A stretch of DNA of 64,000 nucleotides from Watersipora subatra. Taxonomy: Eukaryota; Bryozoa; Gymnolaemata; Cheilostomatida; Watersiporidae. The notes beneath the pieces are model-generated. The model saw only the letters and a list, made by a program, of their open reading frames with translations, did no database searches and had not been told where the DNA came from. The DNA is taken from the NCBI RefSeq assembly GCF_963576615.1, contig NW_027045327.1:62001-126000 (forward strand). Reading direction: 5' to 3'. This document shows positions 11,565-21,802 of the stretch, one piece after another. Position numbers and translations under genes: made by a program. The number at the start of each line of letters is the position of its first letter. Within the stretch, counting starts at the first letter, position 1.

Positions 11565-12165
11565 GGTTTGATTGTGTAGTGGTACTATTCTCGCCTTTTG
11601 GTGTGACAGGTCCCAGGTTCAAATCCTTTTATGGGCAAATAATTTTCAAAGAATTATCTGAAAGAGTGTGTCAATGCTTTGTTGTTGTTTGGGTGAGATT
11701 TTAAAGAAAACTGTTTGTTTATGTTATTTGTAGCTTGATAGTGTAGAATAGGATTTTTGTTTTGAATGCGAGAAGTTTCGAGTTCAAATTCAGGTCAACG
11801 CAACAAATTTATTAAGAATGATTTAAAGATGTGTTTTGATATATGCTCTGCTGTTACTTGGGAGGCATTGCCGAGAAATGTGTTTTCCTTGAAGGAACTT
11901 GCAGCTAGGCAATTTAAGGGTATTATTCTTTCTGTGGGTACAAAAGGTCCCGAGTTCCAATCCTGATGGAACCAAAAAATTTTTATAAGAACGATGTAAA
12001 AGTACGTTTCAATATACATGTACATTAATCTTTTGTTGTTGCTATGGAAACACAACCAAACATTTGAAGTTTGTTTACCATCTTCAGATATCTGATTAAT
12101 TAAGTCTTGATGGTCTATGGTGATTATTTGTTATCAAGGGCCATATGAGGAACTCGAATTACTTC
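11565..12165 (+). repeat. SINE tandem array, best-preserved tRNA-Pro head
   Basis: The first head (11568-11640) reads GTGTAGTGGTACTATTCTCG, then CCTTTTGGTGTGACAGGTCC, then CAGGTTCAAATCC: this matches the D-arm, anticodon arm with UGG, variable loop and T-arm of a tRNA-Pro by position. Further heads have B boxes at 11782 and 11954 (165 and 172 bp apart) and a decayed one near 12150. Bodies share GTTTTGATATATGCTCTGCT-type sequence. Confidence 0.75.
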
Positions 12166-12889
12166 AGAGGGTCTTACCTTTTTTTTAATTGTACAATGCT
12201 CTTAACCTAATATTTTGAATATGTTACTGATAATAATAAGAGCATAACACTCTGCAAATATTTATATTAGGTTTTGTGAAATTGTTGGAAATGGGTTAAA
12301 TAAGAGAAAGACAATGATTGGTTCCATTTAATTATTATTGAACTGTGTTCTTAATTGTCTAAATTTAGTCTAAATTGTGCTACTGAAAATCTTTAAAATT
12401 GCTCATTTTGGAGTCGTCTGCACTCAACAATGAGTTAGTAAGATGTAAACTTGGCCATGACTACATTGGCAATGAAAATGAAATTACACAATTATTTTAG
12501 GGTTCATCAGAATAAAACAGTATTTTTCTATCATGTGCAACTGTTGTTGATGCATAAGATGATGAGATTATCAAAATGTTTCAAGATTAAAATTGATGAA
12601 AGTTGATCGCGATTAAAATGCTCAAAACTTTCATAATAATAAAACTATTTATAAAAAATTACAGAATACAGAAATGTTAAAATTTAGTAGCTATTATCTC
12701 TGCTCACATGGGCTCACAGTTAGACAAATGCGATACAGTGGCAGTAGCTTAACAAGAACCGTTCGTGTTTTTGTGACGGTAGGTAAAAGTATTCTGCATT
12801 CATTTTTGTACCCCTGAAATATTAGTTACTAAGCAAAAGGCTATTTCAAGATTGGCAGCATCAACAAGTCAGTGTGTCAACCACTGTGC

Positions 12890-13200
12890 AGGTTGTAGCT
12901 GGGTCAAAGCATCACTGACTCTCCCTCGTGGGTCCCTAGCCAGCTCTTGCGAAAGTTCTAACCGTAATCACACGTTTTGAACCAATCAGGACACAGCAGG
13001 GCTCAGTGCCGTGTATGAGACGTGGCGCCGGGTAATGCGACCTTCAAATCTATTCAGTACGTCGGTTCACATACCAGGGATGAATTATCTCCGCCTCCTA
13101 TGAACTGAGGAGAGCGCGACTGGCTGTTGTAAGCTGTGATTGGCTGAGGCTTTCTCACTGATTTTAAGGCGGTAGCCAGCTCTTGCTGTTTGGCGAGCGC
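12890..13200 (+). promoter_or_regulatory. CCAAT-box promoter-like region
   Basis: Base composition shifts to clearly higher GC and CpG than the flanks. A forward CCAAT box (AACCAATCAGG, 12980-12990) and an inverted one (GATTGGCT, 13138-13145) flank GC-rich sequence including GTGGCGCCGGG near 13023-13034. No TATA box is seen, which fits CpG-rich housekeeping-type promoters. The segment ends in a splice-donor-terminated exon candidate (next entry). Confidence 0.5.
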
Positions 13201-13254
13201 ACGTAGTTACTGATGTAGAAATTTATCGACTTGGAGTAACAGCTGCGTGTAAAG
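13185..13254 (+). other. Candidate non-coding first exon with strong donor
   Basis: Directly downstream of the promoter-like region the sequence runs to GTGTAAAG/GTAAGATTC, a near-consensus donor at 13254/13255. The only ATG inside (ATGTAG) is closed at once, so this would be 5-prime UTR. The next exon may be far away; the open 143-nt unit at 21803-21945 is one possible partner but nothing in the sequence links them. Confidence 0.4.
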
Positions 13255-13259
13255 GTAAG

Positions 13260-14160
13260 ATTCAACAAAGTAGCATTTTTATTCTGTTGTATTTAGTGCT
13301 TGAACTGGGTTGCTAATAAGCAGTATACACACGGACTAGTGGTGATCTAAGAGCTTTACACATTACTAAAAAGTATCCATATTGTTTAAAAATAACATGC
13401 AAACATGTCCGGAGGATTGCTATGTGCACTAGGTAACTAGTAACTCCGAGCAATGAGATACAGCCCCACAGGGGCTGTATATCATTGCTCCGAGCAACAC
13501 GATTTACAGCAATCGGCATCTAAAAAAAAATTCTCATCGGTTGTTGTATATATTAGAATTCACAATGGTAACTAAATTATGGTTTTATTTTGAATGAAAC
13601 TGTCAAATATTCTCTTCTCTTGGTTTCGCTAGAAATTTTGTTATGTGCCAATGCAATCCGGTTGTAGAACATGTTTGCGTCACTCATGCGTTTCTCACGC
13701 CTTTAGCTTCCGTTATTAATAGTCAACCACACTTTTGCTTCTCCACAAGCTCAACAAGAATGATTATAATTGTCTTGTTTATTTAAAATGGTGAGAGATC
13801 ATATGATATATACTTGACCTTGTTTTCAATATGTGAGTCTACTAAATAAAAATTCAGCCTGCGTTGCACAACCTTGGAACCAGATATGTGTACTAATTTT
13901 ACGAACCACACAAAACTTTTAGGCTCTTCGTGTAACTCGCATAACCCTATTCTATACATAAAGCTAGCTGTTGCTAATTGATATATGCCTGTAGTGATTG
14001 TCTGTCACTAAAAGTTAGCATTATTGTTGCTGGTTTTTTTTTAATGCTTAGGTAGTTTGGGTATTTTGTCATTTCACAATTTGTACCAGTGTTGAATGGA
14101 GTGCCTAGGATGTATTAAAAATCAAGCTATCAAACTAAATAGTACCCTGGTGAATGGCAG
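13260..14160. other. Putative intron or intergenic DNA with one hairpin
   Basis: Apart from the inverted repeat at 13448-13490, no structured feature was seen. Minus- and plus-strand ORFs here are short and unsupported. Confidence 0.4.
13448..13490. repeat. Inverted repeat, 20-bp arms
   Basis: GAGCAATGAGATACAGCCCC (13448-13467) and its complement at 13471-13490 differ at one position, with a 3-bp spacer. It could be a cruciform-prone site or the remains of a tiny foldback element. It is not an intrinsic bacterial terminator; the context is eukaryotic. Confidence 0.8.
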
Positions 14161-14285
14161 GAGTTGCGTTTATATTTAGCACTAGCTGCATTACCCGTCT
14201 ACAGGAGCAGATTCACGAGCAGCATAAGGTTTATTGAGAGTTGGCTTTCATACCGTAAAACAACTCCAAATATGCAGTTACATTT

Positions 14286-14784
14286 CCATCTCTCCCTCTT
14301 TCCTCTCTCCCTCTCTCCGTCTCTCCCTCTCTCCCCTCTCTCTCCCTCCCTCTTCCCCCTCTCTCTCTCCCTCTCTCTCTCTCCCTTTCTCTCTCCCCCC
14401 CCCTTTCCTCCTCGCTCTCCCTCTCTCTCCCCTTCTCTCTCTCCCTCTCTCTCTCCCCTCTCTCCCTCTCTCCCTCCCTCTTCCCCCTTTCTCTCTCTCC
14501 CTCTTTCTCTCCTCTCTCTCCCCCCTCTCCTCTTCGCTCTCCCTCTCTCTCCCCTTCTCTCCCTCTCTCTCCCCTTCTCTCCCTCTCTCTCCCCTCTTTC
14601 TCTCCTCTCCCCCTCCCTCTTCTCCCTCTTTCTCTCCCTTTCTCTCTCTCTCCTCCCTCTCCTCCTCCCTTTCCCTCTTCCCCCTCTCCCTCTCTCTCCC
14701 TCTCCTCCTCGCTCTCCCTCTCTCTCCCCTTCTCTCTCTCCCCTCCTCTCTCTCCCTTTCTCTCTCTCTCTCTCTCTCTCCCTT
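14286..14784. repeat. CT-rich microsatellite, about 500 bp
   Basis: The stretch is almost pure pyrimidine on the plus strand, made of CTCTCTCC, CCTCTTCCC and TTTCTCTC variants with a few CGCT steps. All three plus frames and the minus frames read open only because of composition (Ser-Leu-Pro or Arg-Glu-Gly low-complexity peptides). It lies four bases from the stop codon of the Helitron helicase remnant. Confidence 0.95.
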
Positions 14785-14787
14785 AGT

Positions 14788-15000
14788 TCAACGCAACACA
14801 TGCGGATAGACAACATTTTTGGTTTTTCTGTTGGGCGTATGAAGAAACAGTTTTCGGCGTGTGCCTACTTTTGAGCAGGCGACGTATAGCTGGTCATGGC
14901 TGATGCAGGGTGGCAGTAAGTCGATAGCAGCTGCTCTCTTTCTTTTCACAATAGCGTATCGCAACCCTCGGAGTACTCGTGAAAGTTCTGTAATAGTAAG
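14788..15000 (-). pseudogene. Helitron Rep-helicase, C-terminal remnant
   Basis: The minus strand translates to a segment ending SHDQLYVACSKVGTRRKLF, then NRKTKNVVYPHVL and a TGA stop at 14788-14790. This matches the conserved C-terminal end of PIF1-like helicase domains in Helitron transposons (family pattern FSHGQLYVALSRV, then a KNVVY-like terminus). About 70 codons remain open; an in-frame stop at 15001-15003 and no recognisable helicase motifs upstream show it is truncated at the N-terminal side. Asp replaces the usual Gly before QLYVA. The protein would unwind DNA during rolling-circle transposition; this copy cannot. It abuts a CT microsatellite. Confidence 0.75.
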
Positions 15001-15600
15001 TTACAGTAGGCCTACTCGTAGCTGGAAAAAAATTAGTAACTCGGCTGCTGAAGGAAATGAACATGACCCACTATCACGAACAGCGGCAAATCCAACGTTA
15101 TTAAGTAGTGGAGATGTGGCAATTCATAGACAATACAACGTCGTATAAGAAACACTTACCTTTTTGATGTGGAAATTTAGTAGGTGAGAAATGCGTTTTT
15201 CTAGTGGCTCCAAGAAACAAACGTTTACGTGACCTTCTCGGTACACGTTGGCAGTAAATATTAATGGCATGTAAATAACTACTCGTTAATTTATTTTATT
15301 TGATGAATAGTACATTTGTATAGCTGTATGGACACCTTTGTATAGGCCGCAGAACTCAGGAAAGGTGTTTTAACACGACAGAAAATTTGCCGTTTAAAAA
15401 GCGTGCTAACCGGGGATTTCGGTTAATGCGCTCGAGCAGTGAAAGAAAAACAACAGAATCGCCACACCTTTATATAAGCCGCTTTGCTCAAATCGTCAGA
15501 GAAAAGTAGCGGCTAATAGTCCATATTACGAAATTACGATAATTAGTACTCATATTAATTCGGTTGGCTTCGTTCGACCGAATGGAAAAAAAAGACCGCT
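15000..15600. other. Spacer between Helitron remnant and minisatellite
   Basis: The 95-codon plus-strand ORF from 14861 is antisense to the helicase remnant over its first half, so I treat it as a shadow. Beyond 15150 no feature is recognised. Some of this may be decayed Helitron sequence. Confidence 0.4.
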
Positions 15601-15610
15601 CTATAATTTA

Positions 15611-15654
15611 TTTACCGTTACTACACATATTATTTAATGTGTAGTAACGGTAAA
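15611..15654. repeat. Perfect 18-bp inverted repeat next to minisatellite
   Basis: TTTACCGTTACTACACAT (15611-15628) has an exact complement at 15637-15654 with an 8-bp AT-rich loop. It ends about 10 bp before the 31-bp minisatellite begins, so it may be linked with the origin or expansion of that array. Confidence 0.9.
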
Positions 15655-15660
15655 GTGTAC

Positions 15661-18056
15661 TACTCGCTTTCGCCGTCGATGGCTCGCTTGCGCGATCGAG
15701 TCAATGACGATGGCTCGCTTGCGCAATCGAGTCAATGACGATGGCTCGCTTTCGCCGTCGAGTCAATGACGATGGCTCGCTTTCACCGTCGAGTCAACGA
15801 CGATAGCTCGCTTGCGCGGTCGAGTCGATGGTGATGGCTCGCTTTCGTCTTCGAGTCAATGATGATGGCTCGCTTTCGACGTCGAGTCATTGACGATGGC
15901 CCGCTTTCGCCGTCGAGTCAACATCGATGGCTCGCTTGCGCCGTCGAGTCAATGATGATGGCTCGCTTTCGACGTCGAGTCAATGACGATGGCTCGCTTT
16001 CGCCGTCGAGTCAATGGCGATGGCTTGCTTCCGTCGTCGAGTCAACGACGATGGCTCGCTTGCGCGATCGAGTCAATGACGATGGCTCGCTTGCGCGATC
16101 GAGTCAATGACGATGGCTCGCTTGCGCGATCGAGTCAATGACGATGGCTCGCTTGCGCGATCGGGTCAATGACGATGGCTCGCTTTCGCCGTCGAGTCAA
16201 TGACGATGGCTCGCTTTCGCCGTCGAGTCAACGGCGATGGTGCGCTTGCACAGTCGAGTCAATGGCGATGGCTCGCTTGCGCGATCGATTCAATGGCGAT
16301 GGCTCGCTTTCGTTGTCGAGTCAATGACGATGGCTCGCTTTCGCCGTCGAGTCAACGACGATGGTGCGCTTGAACAGGTGAGTCAATGGCGATGGCTCGC
16401 TTGCGCGATCGAGTCAATGGCGATGGCTCGCTTGCGCGATCGAGTCAATGACGATGGCTCGCTTTCGCCGTCGAGTCAATGACGATGGCTCGCTTTCGCC
16501 GTCGAGTCAACAACGATAACTCGCTTGCGCGGTCGAGTCAATGACGATGGCTTGCTTTCGTCGTCGAGTCAATGACGATGGCTCGCTTTCGACGTCGAGT
16601 CATTGACGATGGCTCGCTTTCGCCGTCGAGTCAATGACGATGGCTCTCTTTTGCCGTCGAGTCAACGACGATGGTGCGCTTGCACAGTCAAGTCAATGGC
16701 GATGGCTCGCTTGCGCGGTCGAGTCAATGGCGATGGCTCGCTTTCGTCGTCGAGTCAATGACGATGGCTTGCTTTCGACGTCGAGTCATTGACGATGGCT
16801 CGCTTTCGCCGTCGAGTCAATGGCGATGGCTCGCTTGCGCGATCGAGTCAATGGCAATGGCTCGCTTGCGCAATCGAGTCAATGACGATGGCTCGCTTTC
16901 GCCATCGAGTCAATGACGATGGCTCGCTTTCGCCGTCGAGTCAATGACGATGGCTCGCTTTCGCCGTCAAGTCAACAACGATAACTCGCTTGCGCGGCCG
17001 AGTCAATGGCGATGGCTCGCTTTCGTCGTCGAGTCAATGACGATGGCTCGCTTTCGACGTCGAGTCATTGACGATGGCTCGCTTTCGCCGTCGAGTCAAT
17101 GACGATGGCTCGCTTTCGCCGTCAAGTCAATGACGATGGCTCACTTTCGCCGTCGAGTCAATGACGATGGCTCGCTTGCGCGATCCGGTCAATGACGATG
17201 GCTCGCTTTCGCCGTCGAGTCAATGACGATGGCTCGCTTACGCCTTCGAGTCAACGACGATGGTGCGCTTGCACAGTCGAGTCACTGGCGATGGCTCGCT
17301 TGCGCGATCGAGTCAATGACGATGGCTTGCTTTCGCCGTCGAGTCAATGACGATGGCTCGCTTTCGCCGTCGAGTCAACAACGATAACTCGCTTGCGCGG
17401 TCGAGTCAATGGCGATGGCTCGCTTTCGACGTCGAGTCATTGACGATGACTCGCTTTCGCCGTCGAGTCAATGACGATGGCTCGCTTTTGCCGTCGAGTC
17501 AACGACGATCACTCGCTTTCGCCGTCGAGTCTACGACGATCGCAGCGAGTCAATGACGATGGCTCGCTTTCGCCATCGAGTCAATGACGATGGCTCGCTT
17601 TCGTCGTCGAGTCAATGATGATGGCTCGCTTTCGAGGTCGAGTCATTGACGATGGCTCGCTTTCGCCGTCGAGTCAATGACGATGGCTCGCTTTTGCCGT
17701 CGAGTCAACGACGATCGCAGTCGAGTCAACGACGATGACTCGCTTTCGCCGTCGAGTCAATGACGATGGCTCGCTTTCGCCGTCGAGTCAACGAAGATGG
17801 CTCGTTTGCGTGATCGAGTCAACGACGATGGCTCGCTTGCGCGGTTGAGTCAATGGCGATGGCTCGCTTGCGCGATCGAGTCAATGACAATGGCTCACTT
17901 TCGCCGTCGAGTCAATGACGATGGCTCGCTTTCGCCGTCGAGTCAATGACGATGGCTCGCTTTCGACGTCGAGTCAACGACGATCACAGTCGAGTCAACG
18001 ATGATGGCTCGCTTTCGCCGTCGAGTCAACGACGATGGCTCGCTTTCGCTGTCGAG
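15661..18056 (+). repeat. CpG-rich 31-bp minisatellite, about 77 units
   Basis: The unit is TCGAGTCAATGACGATGGCT plus CGCTTTCGCCG (31 bp). Main variants have TTGCGCGATCG, TTTCGTCG or TTTCGACG in the second part. Three units make 93 bp, so a frame returns every 31 codons and weak ORFs arise by chance. Rare variants recur as blocks: the CAACAACGATAACTCG unit at about 16507, 16972 and 17375, and the GATGGTGCGCTTGCACAG unit at about 16236, 16669 and 17258. These spacings are multiples of 31 (13 to 19 units), which points to higher-order amplification. A few units near 17535 and 17710 are truncated. CpG density is far above the surroundings. Confidence 0.95.
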
Positions 18057-18059
18057 TAC

Positions 18060-18668
18060 GCCAGCTGACGATGGCTGGTACGATGGCTGATACGCCGCAA
18101 TGTTGTGACACTAAGCAACATAAATTATTTTACATTATTTTATCTTAAGCTACCCTTAACATATTTTTAATTTTGTTTTTAAATTTCAGTTTTTGTATTT
18201 TTCCTCAGACTTGTAACTTGTCATCTTGCTTTCACTTTTGACTGGCTTCTTTGAAACTTTCAAACAGACCCGATGAAATAGGCCGAGCAATGCTATTCTC
18301 GTAAGCTGCCTCTCACATCCTAGTCAGGTCTAAAACCCTTTCCTACGTTTGTGTCTCAAATTTCTGATACGTTGAACACTAGTGTGTCGAGGTATAACTG
18401 TATACTCTTGTGTACACACTACACGGACCTCGTAAGTCGATAGGTGCTTTTGAAACAAAGTTTACATTATTTGTGTTACTCATTTGTAAGCCGACTCTTG
18501 TATTCTAGATTGTTCTGAAATAGTTATATTTTGAATACGAGTCAAATTTTGCTATTACCGAATGAAAATCAACTTTCAAAATTTAACTTTTTTCATTCAA
18601 TACAATAAATAGGGTTGTTTGAGATGTTTAGAATGAGCTTGGGTATGACGCACAGTATTAAACTGGAG
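18060..18668. other. Unique-looking AT-rich DNA
   Basis: A short stretch near 18383-18450 (GTGTCGAGGTATAACTG and CTCGTAAGTCGATAGG) resembles ends of the Tc1/mariner-like family at 27.8 kb, but no full element can be drawn. Nothing else recognised. Confidence 0.35.
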
Positions 18669-18808
18669 TTAACTCTTTCCCCACTACAACCGCGTAGTAT
18701 GGCTTGGCAAAGCGTTTCAGTACGGCCAAGAACTGCATGATTATTGGGTTTTACGGAATATGTGATTACGTCTCGTTAAATAAATTAATTTTGTGGCCAA
18801 AGAGTTAC
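18669..18808. mobile_element. Short piggyBac-like MITE
   Basis: The left end TTAACTCTTTCCCCAC and the reverse complement of the right end GTAACTCTTTGGCCAC pair over 16 bp. The left carries the TTAA target, the right a one-base variant. About 140 bp long with no coding capacity. TTAA plus CTCTTT-type ends are typical of piggyBac-like non-autonomous elements. Confidence 0.55.
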
Positions 18809-18880
18809 AACTTTATCACTATTAACTGTTCGGTATCATTTATAGCATTTTATACTCTAACCTATAAAATTATCAAACAG

Positions 18881-19023
18881 TAAACAGCTCCTACAGAGGA
18901 CTAATGAGTCTCTTGGCTCCATGCCAATTGACATAGTTAGTTAGTAGCCAATAGGAAGAGATACTGTTGTAGCAACAGTAGCTGGCTTGAGAAGACGTTA
19001 TGTCAAACACAATGTCTCAGCTG
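18881..19023 (+). pseudogene. Decayed copy of a 143-nt exon-like unit
   Basis: Same length as the open unit at 21803-21945 with no net indel and about 80 percent identity. In the matching frame it reads NESLG, MPIDIV, then two adjacent TAG codons, then PIGRDTVV, AGLRRRYVKHNVSAG. The acceptor side (ATCAAACAG) is kept; the donor is GTGGTG instead of GTAACA. The stops and weak donor indicate a dead exon copy, or a diverged repeat with no function. Confidence 0.45.
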
Positions 19024-20390
19024 GTGGTGATCACAGCTTAGATTTTAACTTTCACTGTTCTAAATTCGCTATTCTAACCAAATTAATTCAAACAGATTTT
19101 TGAGATGCGCATTTTGAAAACAGCATTGCTCAGGCTTTCTTGCCAAATCAGGTGGAAAAAGGTTTTATTAAGATCACATAAAATTTACTGTGAAAGTGAG
19201 GCCGGAAACACATCGGTGATAAGGATTTTGTGATGGCAGTGTTGAACTTTAGTAAGATAACTAAAACTTAGCATCAAGCATGTGTCTAGTATGTTAAGTT
19301 TTTCAAGTTAAATTCAACATTTAAGTTATATGTCTGCCTCGAAAGTAAGAACTCCTACAGTAGGTATTGTCCTGCTGTTGGTTTTTATGACTCATCACTA
19401 TGGAGTAATGAGCAGCCTACTAGCCCCTTAGTAGCCAGCTTACAGCCTACTGGCTAGGCAGACGCCTCACCTTTATATCTATCAGTACTGGCGCAAAACC
19501 GGAGACAATAGAAAATTTAAACAAGCGAGTTAATGTAAGTTTAGTAAAGAATCGAAACTCAGCTTAAAGCGTGTGTTCAGTGAGCTAAATTAATTCAGGT
19601 AAGTTTCAAATTTAGTGTACCGAACGCATCGCTGTCAAGTCTCTATTAGACCTTCTCTGGCCACTACGTCTGTCTCAAGAGAAAAGTCCTGTAGTAGCGC
19701 ATATTGAATGGTTACATTTCATTTCATGTTTTAGCAACAAAGTATTTGTTACTTTTTTAGCATGCGCAATAAATTATAACAACAAAATCACGTTTTCTCA
19801 CTGTAATATATTGTTTAATGTGGGGTGTTTTCATAGTGTAGTAACAAATCAATTTATAATTAGTTGTTTTATATAAGAAATGGTGCCTTGAGAAATTAGT
19901 AAATTGTCACACGAGCTCAGTCTTAGAATGCATTAAGCTCCTATGTAGAAGTATAATATATTGTAGCCTACTTGGTACTAGCTCACTTAGTCTGGACATC
20001 AGTATTGTATGCAGGTACTATTTTGTGGTACCTACTTTTGTGTATTCACTTAGTTTTTAATTTATTTGTTGTTTGTATAATCAGAAATCAGTTGCTTTCT
20101 GTTGCCAAAATCCTATCTTAATGTGAGTTTATTCAATCTGCTTTTACGATGGCCATGTTTGCCTCAATCTGCAAGGTGAAACTGGCGAAAATCGCGAGGC
20201 AACCGATTTACATGTATGCAAATTTTTATCAAATGTATTATGTTTGCGAATGATGGAAATGGCACTTAGAAATGATGCATAAGATAATAGCGAGCAGTAT
20301 ATTACATTCTAAACATTCTCACACTTCAGTTGTTTTATTTTGATTAGAGTAGTTCTAAATATGCTCTTATTCAGAATGCTGCTAAGTCTG
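19024..20390. other. AT-rich DNA with fragments of a mariner-like family
   Basis: GTCTGCCTCGAAAGTAAGAA near 19330 recurs at 21086 and in changed form at 28040. The segment 19880-19957 (CATTAAGCTCCTATGTAGAA and upstream) matches the right end of the TA-flanked element at 27796-28339. Complete copies cannot be delimited. Confidence 0.4.
19880..19957 (-). mobile_element. Tc1/mariner-like MITE, right-end fragment
   Basis: TGCCTTGAGAAATTAGTAAA through CTCCTATGTAGAAGTATA aligns with 28263-28336, the right end of the element at 27.8-28.3 kb, including the internal CGAGCTCAGTC string. No left end was found. Confidence 0.5.
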
Positions 20391-20394
20391 ACAA

Positions 20395-20438
20395 GATTGT
20401 ACTAATTATTGACCTGTAGGTCAATAATTAGCACAATC
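20395..20438. repeat. Inverted repeat, 21-bp arms, 2-bp loop
   Basis: GATTGTACTAATTATTGACC plus T (20395-20415) pairs with 20418-20438 with a single mismatch. It is a near-perfect palindrome capable of cruciform extrusion; nothing shows a specific role. Confidence 0.85.
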
Positions 20439-20519
20439 TAATTAGCACAACAAAGCCCCTTTTAATCCACATCACGCAAATGTCCATCAAAATACTTTTT
20501 AATAATGGACATTATAGAA

Positions 20520-20600
20520 CTCGAAGAGGTAGCTCAACGTGTGCACAACTCCAAATCATCATCATTCGCGTCATGGCAACTGGTATTATCTCTGATAAAC
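20520..20600 (+). repeat. Short duplicated segment, mate at 22350-22410
   Basis: AGCTCAACGTGTGCACAACT and the following CATTCGCGTCATGG match GCTCAACGTGCACACATTTT and CATTCGCACAATGG near 22360. With the exon-like pair (18.9 and 21.8 kb) this suggests a diverged duplication of roughly 18.8-20.6 against 21.7-22.4 kb. Confidence 0.45.
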
Positions 20601-20936
20601 TTGACCTTTGGCTTGTAAGCTTATTTTAAGTGTTTTCCTTCCTGTGAGTTCATTTCAAATAAATAGTTGTAACGTTTTGAGCACACTATTTAGATCATAA
20701 CTCAAAAATCGTTAGTTTGGTAGTAATTGACCAATCAGAAAATGGTCAGTCGAAAACTCTATAGAATGATACTAATTTTGATAAAATTATATTCGACTAA
20801 TACAGACATTTGTAACATAGACTTATCAAGACTATAATTGACATTTAAATATACTTAAACTTTTCCATGGATGCAATCGGCTTCCTCGCGTTTCAAATAT
20901 GTTTTTGAATATGAGGCTAGCGCTAGCATCGCAATC

Positions 20937-21062
20937 TTTAGCCCATTTTCGATATCGGCACCTTTAATATCCGCATCTTCGATATCCCATCTTTGATATC
21001 CCATCTTCAATATCCGCATCTTTGATATCCCATCTTCAATATCCGCATCTAGCATCTTCATT
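20937..21062 (-). repeat. Short tandem repeat of 15- and 18-bp units
   Basis: Units of the type GATATCCCATCTT and AATATCCGCATCTT alternate about seven times. The minus-strand frame reads IEDADI and ILKMGYQRWD-like repeats, which I take as a consequence of the repeat rather than a gene. Confidence 0.75.
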
Positions 21063-21802
21063 TAAAAGCGTTTTTAAATATACGTCTGCCTCGAAGGTAA
21101 GAACTCCCTGCGGTAAGTTTTATGTTGTAACGTTAAATTTTATTGCAGTTCATAATCACTAAATACATAAACTTACCGTCGGTAACTGTAGTTACTAAAG
21201 TTAACATTTTATTTTGTTACTAATTTTTAATACATAGAGTATGTATTTAAAATGCTGATGATTCTCACAAGGGTCTGTTTGTATTAGATAATCACTATGG
21301 CTTTCTATATCCTGCTATACAACATTTTCGCCTTGCAATACCAGCACTGCAACACATTAAATTCATATGGCAAGGGTTCATTCACTGTACAGAAATTTGT
21401 GTTGTAAATCCATAAGACTGCTGGATTTTAATGAAAATTTAAAAAATCATTGACAGTTCCATGCTCGCTGTTTGTGCTATATAAAGTTGTTAAATAATAT
21501 ACAATAATAACAAAACAATAAATAATAATATATAAAATTAGTATCTAGATGTTCACTAGTCATGCCAACCGAACTGCTGGTTTAATCACTCCCAGTTCGT
21601 CTGCTGGGGTTGAAGATGTTGATCAAAGAAAGGGGTCAGAAAGTAGTGATTTATCTATATCACACGTTTTTTATTTCTGTTATTGTATATTTACTGCTAA
21701 GGTTTATTAAACTTGTAAACGTTTTAAAAAAACTAAATTATGTTGCTGAGCATTAATATTTGATCGCTATTCATTGTCCCATTTTATATTCTACGCTCAC
21801 AG

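Larger units (their letters stand above)
660..12500. repeat. Tandem segmental-duplication domain, strongly diverged
   Basis: Several sequence boxes recur in the same orientation. Box 1 lies at 672-1080, 6312-6732 and 9270-9690. Box 2 lies near 1380-1475, 2690-2950, 4490-4745 and 7343-7560. Box 3 lies at 5216-5350 and 7892-8020. Box 4 lies at 5490-5720 and 8110-8345, with a weaker trace near 3290-3420. Box 5 lies at 5855-6085 and 12240-12470. Box order and spacings of about 1.8 to 5.6 kb fit repeated unequal duplication followed by divergence and SINE insertion. I judged similarity by eye at roughly 65-80 percent; exact unit edges are not resolved. Confidence 0.75.

Noticed and set aside
14164..14874. 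ORFs of 236, 191 and 205 codons on both strands
   Set aside because: Low-complexity Ser-Leu-Pro and Arg-Glu-Gly peptides from the CT microsatellite.
14861..15148. 95-codon plus-strand ORF
   Set aside because: Its first half is antisense to the Helitron helicase remnant, which has clear family motifs.
15859..17556. Series of 69-83 codon ORFs with MARFRRRVNDDG repeats
   Set aside because: Frame periodicity of the 31-bp minisatellite (93 bp per three units); frames break at indels and have no gene context.
15661..18056. CRISPR-like array
   Set aside because: No unique spacers between conserved repeats; contiguous 31-bp tandem units in a eukaryotic context.
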